Shown here piece by piece: positions 37,707 to 46,314 of a stretch of DNA of 64,000 nucleotides; positions within the stretch are counted from its first letter, which is position 1, and each line of letters starts with the position of its first letter. The position numbers and the translations under genes were made by a program. Source of the DNA: Ancylomarina sp. 16SWW S1-10-2 (GTDB lineage: Bacteria > Bacteroidota > Bacteroidia > Bacteroidales > Marinifilaceae); assembly GCF_009669305.1 (NCBI RefSeq), contig NZ_SADB01000012.1:87788-151787 (forward strand). The letters are read 5' to 3'. The notes under the pieces are model-generated. The model made no database searches. It was not told where the DNA came from and saw nothing but the letters and a program-made list of their open reading frames with translations.

Positions 37707-37758
37707 AAACAACAGATAAGTGGGCTAAAGTGCATTGCACTTTAGCCACTTGTTACCT
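37707..37758 (+). other. attC-like site 4, short hairpin type
   Basis: A 52-bp site with near-perfect pairing: AAGTGG-CTAAAGTGCA against TGCACTTTAGCCACTT, leaving one extra G in the left arm and an unpaired AGAT next to the AAC/GTT boxes. Extrahelical bases and a compact stem are what canonical attC sites show when folded. The right box GTTACCT is the 5' end of the next cassette. Confidence 0.65.
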
Positions 37759-37778
37759 TGCATTAAGAAAAAACCGAG

Positions 37779-38660
37779 ATGGATAAAATAGAATTGCTAA
37801 AACAAGAATTTCAGAATGCTAAAATAGAATTTGGAAAAGATATTCTGAAAAACATTTCGACTAAAACAGATGATGAAATTCTATTTCCACCATACATTCC
37901 TTTTGTAGGTAAAAACTATCAAGAATTTAAAATACTTGTTTATTCAACTGCCCAGAATATAAAATTTGACAGTTTTCGTAACTCTTATCAGCAGAATATT
38001 TCTAAATTGACAGAAAGACTTTACTATTTCGACAATTTCAAAAAAAAATATCCAGACACTAAAATGTCATATCAAAACATCGCAATTAACCCATACCAAA
38101 CAGGAGTAGTTGCTGCATTATTAGGTGTTTTTATCTATGCTAAATTTAACAAGAAAATTAAAAATTTAGATGAAATAAACGAATTGATTAGTATCAGCAA
38201 TTATTACAAATTCTCACTTAATAATGGAAATAATGACATTAATCCAGAACCAACTGGAAAAAACAAAATCAATGATTACATTAAAGACAAAGACCAAATT
38301 AATAATTATTGGTCTATAAATGATAATTTAGTAAAAAGAGAAATTGACACTTTAGAGCCAAAATTTATTCTATCTTTTAAAGGACGAAAGCTCAAAGAAT
38401 TGAAGCAGATTTCAAAAAATAAATTTAAAGTTATTGAGATAAATGACCCATCTTGGATTTTGAATGGAGGAGGAGGTCATTTATCAAAAAATGGAAGTTG
38501 GTGGAAAAAAGCAATGAATTGTAAGGAAACGGAAATTAATGAATTGATTAATCATTATTTGAGTTTTATTACTGGGAATTACAAAGGGAAAAAAGAAGGA
38601 GTTAGAATTTATTTATTAAACTATTATTCTGACTGGAAAATAAGAAATAACGCAAGGTAA
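37779..38660 (+). CDS. Unknown protein in complete cassette
   Basis: A 293-residue soluble protein that I do not recognise. Notable parts are FKGRKLKELKQISK and the glycine-rich PSWILNGGGGHLSKNGSWWKKA near residues 205-250, which could be an active-site loop. A short hydrophobic stretch (TGVVAALLGVFIYAKF, about 111-127) may be a buried helix. Its ends prove the cassette layout: the 10 bases GTTACCTTGC before it (37752-37761) are the exact complement of GCAAGGTAAC at its stop (38652-38661), and the TAA stop sits within that box. Confidence 0.75.
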   Translation: MDKIELLKQEFQNAKIEFGKDILKNISTKTDDEILFPPYIPFVGKNYQEFKILVYSTAQNIKFDSFRNSYQQNISKLTERLYYFDNFKKKYPDTKMSYQNIAINPYQTGVVAALLGVFIYAKFNKKIKNLDEINELISISNYYKFSLNNGNNDINPEPTGKNKINDYIKDKDQINNYWSINDNLVKREIDTLEPKFILSFKGRKLKELKQISKNKFKVIEINDPSWILNGGGGHLSKNGSWWKKAMNCKETEINELINHYLSFITGNYKGKKEGVRIYLLNYYSDWKIRNNAR

Positions 38661-38785
38661 CAATGTATATAGTTTATGGCGGGTTAAGTACTAAACATGA
38701 ACATTTTAGGCATAAACAAACATCGGTGTAAATTGAAAGATTTGTGTTTTAAAACCGCCACAAAACCATATACTCAACGTTACCG
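38652..38785 (+). other. attC-like site 5
   Basis: Left box AGGTAAC and right box GTTACCG (38779-38785). Inside, GTATATAGTTTATGGCGG pairs with the right-arm CCGCCACAAAACCATATAC. Length 134 bp, typical of integron attC sites. Confidence 0.7.
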
Positions 38786-38822
38786 CCAAGTAGAACTGAA
38801 GTAATAAATTAATGATTATATT

Positions 38823-39284
38823 ATGAAAACTGAAAAAAAACTTAACAAAGTCTCTATTTCAGAGTTAATAAAACTTATGTTACTTATGTTTATTCTAATG
38901 ATTGGACTTATCTTTTTGTATTTAATAATAGCAGGAAAAACAGGATTTTCACTCCATGATTCCACTTGGGTCTTATTGATTGGAACTCCAATTATATTTG
39001 CAGTTATTCAGACTTCAATAAATCGGAATAGTTTTATAAAATTGACAGATTTTGAAGATTTGTCAAGTACCATAAAACTCTTAGACTCATTCATTTTAAA
39101 AAATGGTTTTGTTTCAGTAAAACAGTCCATTGAGCATTATGAATATGCTAAAAAAACGAAATTGGAAAGGTTTTATAATTTAATTGTCAATGAAAAAATT
39201 GAAATTAAAATAATAAACAATGAAATATTTGTTTATGCTAAGAGTAATATTATTGATCGGATTGAATCTACCCTTTTAGATTAG
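38823..39284 (+). CDS. Unknown two-helix membrane protein
   Basis: A 153-residue protein with two transmembrane helices (about 15-38 and 49-66) and a cytoplasmic C-terminal domain of about 85 residues that ends in paired strands (EKIEIKIINNEIFVYAKSN). No family recognised. It lies alone between attC-like sites 5 and 6. The cassette start GTTACCG is matched by CGGTAA at the following site, consistent with one cassette. Confidence 0.65.
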   Translation: MKTEKKLNKVSISELIKLMLLMFILMIGLIFLYLIIAGKTGFSLHDSTWVLLIGTPIIFAVIQTSINRNSFIKLTDFEDLSSTIKLLDSFILKNGFVSVKQSIEHYEYAKKTKLERFYNLIVNEKIEIKIINNEIFVYAKSNIIDRIESTLLD

Positions 39285-39301
39285 AGAAAAACTAAATGAA
39301 A

Positions 39302-39497
39302 CACCAAACGGTAATAAAAGCTAAATTATCATGGGCGTTGATGAACAAATTAATAGTTCAACTTAACTAATAAAAACCAGCAAGATACTAAAATTGGTTT
39401 GCTTAAAAATATAAACAAATTCATGCGGTTTGCTTCCGCGCGGTTTGAAAGGTAGATTCTTTTATATCGCCCACGCAACTTAGCAAGACCGTTACCG
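39302..39497 (+). other. attC-like site 6
   Basis: Left arm CCAAACGGTAATAAAAGCTA and right arm ending AGCAAGACCGTTACCG (box 39491-39497). Internal CATGGGCG pairs with CGCCCACG. Most of its inner sequence, including TTGCTTCCGCGCGGTTTG, is shared with sites 1 and 7, as expected for a species-specific attC family. Confidence 0.68.
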
Positions 39498-39633
39498 CCA
39501 AACAAAACATCATATTGCACTTTTAAAACAACAAAAATAAAAAATATAGCACTATTGAGTCAACAAATCCAACCAATATTGCACATTGCGTTGTGCAATT
39601 GCTTGTATTTGTATAAACAATTAGCTTAAAGCA

Positions 39634-40803
39634 ATGAAAACACTATAGCAGAAATTTAAGATTTTATTACAAAATACAACAACAGAATTTAAGCGTTATC
39701 TGTATAAAGATATTTCTTGGGAAAGCAGAATGGTGGGAATCATAGGACCTCGTGGTGTAAGAAAAACAACAATAATTCTATAATACATTAAAGAAAACTT
39801 AGGAAGTAAGCGTGCTTTATATGTATCAGCTGATGATATTTATTTTGGCGAAAACAGACTTGTAGATTTAGCTGATGTTTTTTACAAGAATGCTGGAGAA
39901 TATTTATTTATAGATGAAATTCACAAATACCCAGATTGGTCACGAGAACTAAAGAATATTTACGATTCATATCCAGACTTGAAGGTTGTATTTACGGGTT
40001 CTTCTGTACTAAACATACTTAAAGGATCTGCAGATTTAAGCCGCCGCGCTTTAATTTACAAGTTGCAAGGACTTTCCTTTAGAGAATATCTCAATTTCTT
40101 CCATAATTATAAAACGGGTACTTTCTCTATAGAGCAGATTGTCAATGGTGAGCTTAGTCTAACAGATATTAGCCATCCTTTACCATTATTTAATGACTAT
40201 TTGAAACGAGGTTATTATCCATTTGGCATTGAGAATGAAATTAATCTTCGCTTAGGACAAATTATTGTACAAACTTTAGAGACAGATATTCCTCAATACG
40301 CAAATATGAGTGTGGTTACTAGTCGTAAATTGAAACGTTTACTTTCAATAATTGCTGAAAGTGTACCATTCAAACCTAATTTATCAAAAATTGCAGAAAT
40401 GATAAGTGTCAGTAGAAATTCTTTAGATGATTACTTTAGCTATATGGAAAAAGCTGGACTCATTGGTCAATTACGTAATGAAACTACTGGAGTTCGTGGT
40501 CTTGGAAAAGTAGACAAAGTTTATCTTGACAACACTAATCTTATTTTTAATTTAGCCGGTGAGAAGTCTAATATTGGAAATATTAGGAAAACTTTTTTTC
40601 TCAACCAAATGAGAGTAAAAAACCAAGTTTTATCGTCAAAAAATGCTGACTTTGTCATCAAAGATTTTACGTTCGAAATTGGTGGAAAGAATAAACAACA
40701 AAAACAAATAGAAAAGAATGGCAGATCTTTTATAGTGAAAGATGATATTGAATTTGGGTATCTGAATGTAATCCCCTTATGGGCTTTTGGTTTGAATTAC
40801 TAA
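39634..40803 (+). pseudogene. Decayed AAA ATPase with DUF4143 domain
   Basis: Reading from ATG 39634-39636 gives one frame of 389 codons with two in-frame stops: TAG at 39646-39648 and TAA at 39781-39783, both one C-to-T change away from glutamine. Between them lies GIIGPRGVRKTT, a Walker A in which the glycine before lysine has become arginine. The rest is intact: LFIDEIHKYPDWSRELK (Walker B) and, from about residue 230, a DUF4143 wHTH/nuclease-like region (KLKRLLSIIAESVPFKPN through LEIGGKNKQQKQI-type end). Intact members are P-loop ATPases of unknown biological role. Cargo of the cassette between sites 6 and 7. Confidence 0.82.
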
Positions 40804-40810
40804 AGGAAAC

Positions 40811-41047
40811 ACCAAACGGTAATAAAAGCTAAATTATCATGGGCGTTGATGAGTAAATTGATAGTTCAACTTAACTAATAAAACCCAGCAAGCCAATAAA
40901 ATTGGTTTGTTCAAAAATATAAGTAAATTTAATGACTCACGATTAATAATTTTAGGGTGTTCAGGATTTAAAAATTGGCTTGCTTCCGCGCGGTTTGAAA
41001 GGTAGATTCTTTTAAATCACCCACGTAACTTAACAAGACCGTTACCA
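40811..41047 (+). other. attC-like site 7
   Basis: Nearly the same left 45 bases as site 6 (ACCAAACGGTAATAAAAGCT onward) and the same TTGCTTCCGCGCGGTTTGAA core, ending ACAAGACCGTTACCA (41041-41047). It is about 40 bp longer because of an inserted TTAATGACTCACGATTAATA-type segment. 237 bp in total. Confidence 0.65.
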
Positions 41048-41077
41048 TTCATTGTAACTCAATAAAACCCATAAATT

Positions 41078-41287
41078 ATGATTAAAAGAAATTTATCCTC
41101 AATGCTAGTTATAATTGCAATGCTTATAAATATTCTAACTTTTGATTTTGCGGATATTGATACTGCATCAGGAAGATTTTGGTTGTTTATAGGTGCTTCA
41201 ATAATCATTATCGCTTCGATAATATTAATAGTTACTAACGAAAATAAAGACAATAGAAAAAGGGAATCTCTCTCAAATGCGGAATAA
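41078..41287 (+). CDS. Small two-helix membrane protein
   Basis: A 69-residue protein of two hydrophobic helices (about 6-24 and 35-55: WLFIGASIIIIASIILIVT) with a charged tail ENKDNRKRESL. No family recognised. It starts 31 bp after attC-like site 7 and precedes an alpha/beta hydrolase gene by 67 bp. Short, so moderately uncertain, but codon pattern and position support it. Confidence 0.55.
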   Translation: MIKRNLSSMLVIIAMLINILTFDFADIDTASGRFWLFIGASIIIIASIILIVTNENKDNRKRESLSNAE

Positions 41288-41354
41288 AAATCACAACCGA
41301 ATTTTTAGCAAGTTTTCGGAACCTGAATTGAAAACATCACATAAAAATTAAACA

Positions 41355-42308
41355 ATGAAAAAACTACTAAAAATATTAGCTTCAACTCTCTTACTTCTAA
41401 TAATCATAGGCGGAATTATCTTCTTTTTCTTTCCTCAAAAAATAATAGATTTTACGAACAGTAGTTATGCAAGTGCTGCTCAACTCGAAAAGAAAACTAT
41501 CGATTTAAACGGTTACGAAGTAAACTACTATGAAAGCTCAAATAAAAGTGATAAAGAAACACTTGTTTTAGTTCACGGAATGGGAGACGACAAAAATAGT
41601 TTTTTACAAGCTTCCAAAAAACTGTCCGAACATTACAACCTCATTTTACCTGACCTTGCTGGACACGGAGAAAATGAAAAGAAAGCTAATCTAGACTATT
41701 CCATTGACGGACAAGCAACTTTTTTACACTCGATTTTAGAAAAATTAGGTATTGATAAATTTAATTTAGTTGGTAATTCAATGGGTGGACATACGTCAGC
41801 AGCTTACGCTATAAAATATCCCAATGATGTTAAAAATTTAATACTATTAAATTCGGCAGGTCTTAAATTAGATGACCACGTTGTTTATACCGGTTTTGGC
41901 AAAAACATTGAGACAGATGAAGAATTTAATGCTTTACTTTCAAGAGTTTTTTATAATGTACCAGAGTTACCTTCACCCATAAAAAAGCATATGATTAACC
42001 AAATTAATGAAAGCAAGGACTTTGTTGATAACACTTTAGTTACAGCTATAAAAAATGGAAAGTATTTTAATTTAAAACAAGATATTTCAAAAATTACTGC
42101 ACCAACACTTATTCTTTGGGGAAAACACGACAAGGTTGTAAATTTCAATGCAGCAGAATATTTTAATGATAATATTCCTATTTCAGAACTTCAACTTATA
42201 GAAAATGCTGCACATTCGCCACAAATGGAAGTGCCAGATATTGTTGCAGATGCTATACACTCATTTATACAAAAATCAAAATTAGAGATGATTAAAAACA
42301 CAAAATAG
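41355..42308 (+). CDS. Membrane-anchored alpha/beta hydrolase
   Basis: A 317-residue protein with an N-terminal membrane helix (about 7-28, LASTLLLLIIIGGIIFFFFP). The alpha/beta-hydrolase core has the oxyanion region LVLVHGMGDDKNSF, nucleophile S144 in LVGNSMGGHTSA (GxSxG), the acid in LILWGKHDKVV and the histidine in ENAAHSPQME near the C-terminus, giving a complete triad. Substrate unknown; esterases and lipases of this kind face the periplasm. No attC-like site with matching ends was found after it. Confidence 0.88.
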   Translation: MKKLLKILASTLLLLIIIGGIIFFFFPQKIIDFTNSSYASAAQLEKKTIDLNGYEVNYYESSNKSDKETLVLVHGMGDDKNSFLQASKKLSEHYNLILPDLAGHGENEKKANLDYSIDGQATFLHSILEKLGIDKFNLVGNSMGGHTSAAYAIKYPNDVKNLILLNSAGLKLDDHVVYTGFGKNIETDEEFNALLSRVFYNVPELPSPIKKHMINQINESKDFVDNTLVTAIKNGKYFNLKQDISKITAPTLILWGKHDKVVNFNAAEYFNDNIPISELQLIENAAHSPQMEVPDIVADAIHSFIQKSKLEMIKNTK

Positions 42309-42329
42309 ACCACGCAATATAACTGCTTA

Positions 42330-42640
42330 CAATCGAGAGGGCTACTGCTAGGCTATTAACCTAGCGGAGAACCTCTCACTCCACCTTTCTATTTACATTA
42401 TAAAATTAGACAAGAATTTAAGTTATCCGAAAGAGAAAAGGTGAACTAGTCACACCATTTAGCTATGAACTAATGCTTACTCAAATAATTTTTATTTTTA
42501 ATTGCTTTCGTGAATGCGTCGCATTTACAGGAAACACCCTAGTGCATAAGGAACTTACACCCTCTGGACTTTCTTCTACAAAACCTAACATTATAAAAGA
42601 ACTTTTATTAGATTTACCATTCAAGGCACACATAAAAGCT
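42330..42640 (+). repeat. 310-bp dispersed repeat, copy 1
   Basis: Matches 47995-48310 along its length, with shared blocks TTAACCTAGCGGA/TTAGCCTAGCGGA, CTAATGCTTACTCAAATAAT, CACCCTAGTGCATAAGGAAC and AACATTATAAAAGAACTTTT. A partial copy lies at 43973-44115. No coding frame supported and no terminal repeats recognised. An unexplained non-coding mobile or relic unit. Confidence 0.65.
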
Positions 42641-42880
42641 AAATTTAATGGGCGGATGTGAGTCTATCGAAAGTTTAGTTCAATTAATAATCCCAATAGT
42701 CACTGGAACCAGCTAACCAATAAAAGATACTCACCCACCCTATTTTAAGGAATTCGTGATTCAAAAATAGACTTTGCTCCTTCTTTAAATTAGAGTAAAT
42801 TTAATAATTCCCGAATAATAATTTTAAGATGTTCCTGATTTAAATATTGGCTTGCTTTGGTGCAAGTGGACAACAATTTA
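42640..42880 (+). other. Degenerate attC-like remnant
   Basis: Contains AAAAGCTAAATTTAATGGGCG (pattern of site 6/7 left arms), AGTTTAGTTCAATTAATAA (as in site 8) and ATAATTTTAAGATGTTCCTG followed by TTGGCTTGCTT (as in site 7), but no GTT right box. Likely a decayed cassette site. Confidence 0.45.
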
Positions 42881-42901
42881 ACCATGTTAAAACAAAATAA
42901 A

Positions 42902-43951
42902 ATGAATAAAATACCAAAAATAATGCGAGGTGTCTATTTGAAGGGACATGGTGATTTTGATATGTTAGAACTACGCAATGATATTCCTGTTCCAAAGCCA
43001 GGACCCAATGAAGTATTAATAAAGGTTGGCGCAGCAGCTGTAAATAACACTGACATAAACACAAGAAAAGCATGGTATTCTAAAGGAAATGGAGACAGTG
43101 ATGATGCTAGTTGGTCAGGAAATCCGATGAAATTTCCTAGAATTCAAGGTGCCGATGTTTGTGGCCGTATTGTTTCTATTGGAGAACACGTGAATACTCA
43201 ACGATTAAATGAGCGGGTGCTTATTGAACCTTGTATAAGAGAATTTAATGGAGAAATTCTTACACAAGCATGGTATTTTGGTTCCGAATGTGATGGTGGC
43301 TTTGCAGAATATACTGTAGTGTCTTCTATTCATGCATATGCCATTAAAAGTGACCTAAGCGATGTTGAACTAGCATCATTCCCTTGTTCTTATTCCACAG
43401 CAGAAAATATGTTATCAAGATCTAAGGTTTTAAAAGGTGAGACAGTATTGATTACAGGAGCTTCTGGTGGCGTTGGTTCTGCTGCAGTTCAATTGGCAAA
43501 AGCACGTGGAGCTAAAGTTATTGGGATAACGAGCAAGGCAAAAGTTGAAAAAGTATTACAAATTGGTGCTGACAAAGTCTTAATGAGAGATGATAACATT
43601 ATTCAGAAGTTGGGTGAAAATTCTATAGATGTTGTAATTGATTTAGTAGGTGGAAAACAATGGCCAGATTTAATAAATGCACTCAAGCCATCTGGTAGAT
43701 ATGCTGTAGCTGGTGCAATAGGAGACCCTCATGTAAAGTTGGACATACGAACACTTTATTTAAAGGATTTAACCTTTTTTGGATGTACTGTTCTTAATGA
43801 AAATGTATTTTCTAACTTGATAATGCATATTGAAAATAAAAACATATCCCCATTAGTTTCAGCAAGCTATCCTCTCGAAGATATCGTAAAGGCTCAACAA
43901 TCATTTCTGGACAAACAACATATCGGTAAAATTGTTTTAAAGATTAATTAA
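42902..43951 (+). CDS. Zinc-type alcohol dehydrogenase-like oxidoreductase
   Basis: A 349-residue medium-chain dehydrogenase. The chosen ATG gives MNKIPKIMRGVYLKG, the family's usual opening; an in-frame ATG 18 bp earlier is possible. The N-terminal GroES-like domain carries PGPNEVLIKVGAAAVNNTD and QGADVCGRIVSIG. The Rossmann domain has LITGASGGVGSAAVQLAKARG (NAD(P)-binding). The catalytic-zinc ligands of classic ADH are only partly present, which is common in quinone-reductase-like members. Substrate unknown. Flanked by repeat relics, so it may have been mobile. Confidence 0.87.
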   Translation: MNKIPKIMRGVYLKGHGDFDMLELRNDIPVPKPGPNEVLIKVGAAAVNNTDINTRKAWYSKGNGDSDDASWSGNPMKFPRIQGADVCGRIVSIGEHVNTQRLNERVLIEPCIREFNGEILTQAWYFGSECDGGFAEYTVVSSIHAYAIKSDLSDVELASFPCSYSTAENMLSRSKVLKGETVLITGASGGVGSAAVQLAKARGAKVIGITSKAKVEKVLQIGADKVLMRDDNIIQKLGENSIDVVIDLVGGKQWPDLINALKPSGRYAVAGAIGDPHVKLDIRTLYLKDLTFFGCTVLNENVFSNLIMHIENKNISPLVSASYPLEDIVKAQQSFLDKQHIGKIVLKIN

Positions 43952-43972
43952 TGATGCCTGCACCTAATAGAT

Positions 43973-44115
43973 TGAGCTTTCGTGAATGCTTCACATTTAC
44001 TAGAGTCACCCTAGTGTATAAGTGACTTACAGCCTCTGGACTTTCTTCTTTAAAACTTAACATTATAAAATAACTTTTACTAAATTTACCATTAAAGGTA
44101 CACTCAATGTATAAA
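43973..44115 (+). repeat. 310-bp dispersed repeat, copy 2 (partial)
   Basis: Matches the 3' half of the repeat at 42330: CTTTCGTGAATGCTTC, CACCCTAGTGTATAAGTGAC, CTCTGGACTTTCTTCT and AACATTATAAAATAACTTTT. The rest of the 317-bp gap before the DUF4349 gene holds nothing recognisable. Confidence 0.6.
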
Positions 44116-44268
44116 AATAATAGCCGATACAATTGTAAATTCAAGAGTTATAGCTCGACAGGGAAGTGCCTCAAAATCACTTACGTTTCTTATATGATTT
44201 GTTGTACCCAATTAATGAACAGAGATTATATGGGATAACCAAAAGTATCTAACAAGAAAATATTGATT

Positions 44269-45108
44269 ATGAGACATCCTATTTTTATTCTAATTTTTGT
44301 ATTTCTGGTAAGTTCGTGTCATCAGCAACAGTCGGATAAAGCCGCTTTCATTGCAGGTGATTTAATGATGGAAGAAGAAATGATTCCAATAACAAGACAA
44401 GAACAAAATAGTCCTCCACCTTTACCTCCAAGAGTGACACAAGAAGTGATTAAGAAAAAAATCATTAAAGATGGACGAATAAGTATTGAAGTTCAAGAGT
44501 TAGAACAGACCAAAACACATATCGATTCTTTAGTTAAAAAATATGGTGGATACTACGCAAATGAGCGATTAAATAATTCAGATTGGGAAATATCTTATAA
44601 GCTAAAGATTAGAGTTCCAAGCAATAACTTTGAAAGGCTAATTGCGGAAGTTGAAGCTGGTGGTGGAGAAATAAAATACAAAGAAATTGATGCAAGAGAT
44701 GTCACAGACCAATTTATTGATCTAGAAATTAGACTCACAAATAAGAAGAATTATCTAAGAAAATACAATGACCTCTTAAAGCAAGCAAAGTCGGTTAAAG
44801 ATATTCTTGAGATTGAAGAAAAAATAAGAGGAATAGAAGAAGAGATTGAAAGTACAACTGGAAGATTGAAATACTTAAGTGATTTGGTTGACTTTAGCAC
44901 ATTAGATTTAGAAGTTTCTAAATCTAAAGATTCTAAATACCAACTTGAAAAACGTGCCAATTTCACAAAACGATTGAAACATGCACTTTCAAAAGGCTGG
45001 TTCGGATTTGTGGATTTCTTAGTGTTTGCAATTAAAATTTGGCCATTTTGGATTATAGCAGGATTGATATTTTTCGGTTGGAAAAAATATAGACAAAAAA
45101 AAGGATAA
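44269..45108 (+). CDS. DUF4349 lipoprotein
   Basis: A 279-residue envelope protein. The start at 44269 gives MRHPIFILIFVFLVSSCHQQ, a lipoprotein signal with the SSC lipobox. Residues about 60-225 form the DUF4349 domain: VIKKKIIKDGRISIEVQELE, KKYGGYYANERLN, then a coiled coil with LEIEEKIRGIEEEIESTTGRLKYLSD. One transmembrane helix lies at the end (about 252-272). The family is probably envelope-stabilising; its precise function is unknown. Followed by copy B of the 110-bp 3'-end element. Confidence 0.87.
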   Translation: MRHPIFILIFVFLVSSCHQQQSDKAAFIAGDLMMEEEMIPITRQEQNSPPPLPPRVTQEVIKKKIIKDGRISIEVQELEQTKTHIDSLVKKYGGYYANERLNNSDWEISYKLKIRVPSNNFERLIAEVEAGGGEIKYKEIDARDVTDQFIDLEIRLTNKKNYLRKYNDLLKQAKSVKDILEIEEKIRGIEEEIESTTGRLKYLSDLVDFSTLDLEVSKSKDSKYQLEKRANFTKRLKHALSKGWFGFVDFLVFAIKIWPFWIIAGLIFFGWKKYRQKKG

Positions 45109-45120
45109 GAAATAACTGAG

Positions 45121-45230
45121 CACAACAACTAAGCGTTCGTGTGGCAGAAACTGCCCAATAGGTAAGGTAGGTTTATGCAACCGATGATAGAATTGCTCCT
45201 TTATGGGGAATGATGTAAGTTGCAGAATAT
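45121..45230 (+). repeat. 110-bp 3'-end element, copy B
   Basis: CACAACAACTAAGCGTTCGT onward, 12 bp beyond the DUF4349 stop. It matches copies at 33478 and 61806 for about 110 bp. No right arm with a GTT box is seen. The remaining 190 bp to the next gene hold nothing recognisable. Confidence 0.65.
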
Positions 45231-45424
45231 TTAATCGGATTCTCCAACCTTTAGCTCTCAAATTTAAGCGTAAATCCCTAATTTGATGGTTTCTTTTAAA
45301 AAGTTTAATTTATGTCTAATCGCAAATTATTTGCACCTTTCTGAAGTAATATAACGCACGAAGTAAATAAGTGAGTTCAATTAATAACAAGCAAGTTGTT
45401 ATTAATTGAACCATTAGTATTATG

Positions 45425-45952
45425 TCATTTTTTTGGGTTGCATAATGCATCTGTTTCCGGTTTATTGATTATTGTATCATTTAAACACGGAAAGTTTTTC
45501 ATGTGTAATTCATTGGGTGAACTTGTTGAATAGCATGGATTACATCCATGATTAATTTCACTATTCTTTTTCTCTTTATTAATAAAAAATGTTACAACTA
45601 CAGCAAAAGCAGCGAGCCAAAGCATTGTTTTTGCTAGCCATTTTGATTTGAAATTAGATTCGCAACTTGTGCCCGTTCTTTGACTTTCAATCTTATTACA
45701 GTTGCCTGAATTAATCCCTTCTATTTTTTTAAAATATATAGTATAAAAACCATAAAGTAATGCGATTATCGCAAGTATAGTAAATAACGTTTGATATTCT
45801 GATAAAAAGCTGAGTTGTGAGGCTCCAATACCAAAGAATGCCAGAAGCGCCGCAATTATAGGAAAGCCACAAGTGCTAATCATTCCAAGTAAAGCCAACA
45901 TCGAAGATAATAGGCCAACAATGGACCCTGTTACTAATTTTTTCTTACCCAT
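45425..45952 (-). CDS. Cysteine-bearing MerT-like membrane protein
   Basis: A 175-residue protein with three hydrophobic helices (about 8-27, 30-50, 55-75) plus one at 108-125. The first carries GMISTCGFPIIAALLAFFGIG, resembling the metal-binding first helix of MerT-type mercury transporters, though with one cysteine instead of two. The periplasmic or cytosolic tail has NHGCNPCYST and FPCLNDT, further potential soft-metal ligands. It is the last gene of an ArsR-regulated operon with a permease, so a metal- or metalloid-handling role is inferred. Not certain to be a transporter. Confidence 0.7.
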   Translation of the reverse strand: MGKKKLVTGSIVGLLSSMLALLGMISTCGFPIIAALLAFFGIGASQLSFLSEYQTLFTILAIIALLYGFYTIYFKKIEGINSGNCNKIESQRTGTSCESNFKSKWLAKTMLWLAAFAVVVTFFINKEKKNSEINHGCNPCYSTSSPNELHMKNFPCLNDTIINKPETDALCNPKK

Positions 45953-45970
45953 GTTTATTATAATTTTAAA

Positions 45971-46306
45971 TTAAATACTTGATTTTCTGTAATAGATTAT
46001 CAAAAAGTAATTTATTAATATTAGCAAGACACCTATACTCAATATAACTCCTGAGTGTATCATATTAAGAAATATAAAATTCTTACTTTTTCCTGTAAAA
46101 ATAGAATACCATAGAAACGGGCAAAACACACCAATCAATGAAATATTAAAACCCGTTTTAATTCCCTTTCGGTATTTTTGTATTTTGTCACTGGAACACG
46201 GTTTGTCAACTGTATTTCCTCTAATTATATTAAGACATTTTTTTCCAGTAATTGTATAGGGACAAGCGTTAATTATTGATTTTATGAATCCTTTTAATTT
46301 ACTCAT
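45971..46306 (-). CDS. Small cysteine-containing membrane protein
   Basis: A 111-residue protein of two transmembrane helices (about 50-68 and 80-103) and an N-terminal soluble part with NACPYTITGKKCLN and KPCSSDK cysteines. No family recognised. It starts 8 bp after the stop of the permease gene and is followed 18 bp later by the MerT-like gene, so it belongs to the same operon and may help metal sensing or transfer. Confidence 0.65.
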   Translation of the reverse strand: MSKLKGFIKSIINACPYTITGKKCLNIIRGNTVDKPCSSDKIQKYRKGIKTGFNISLIGVFCPFLWYSIFTGKSKNFIFLNMIHSGVILSIGVLLILINYFLIIYYRKSSI

Positions 46307-46314
46307 GATTGTTA

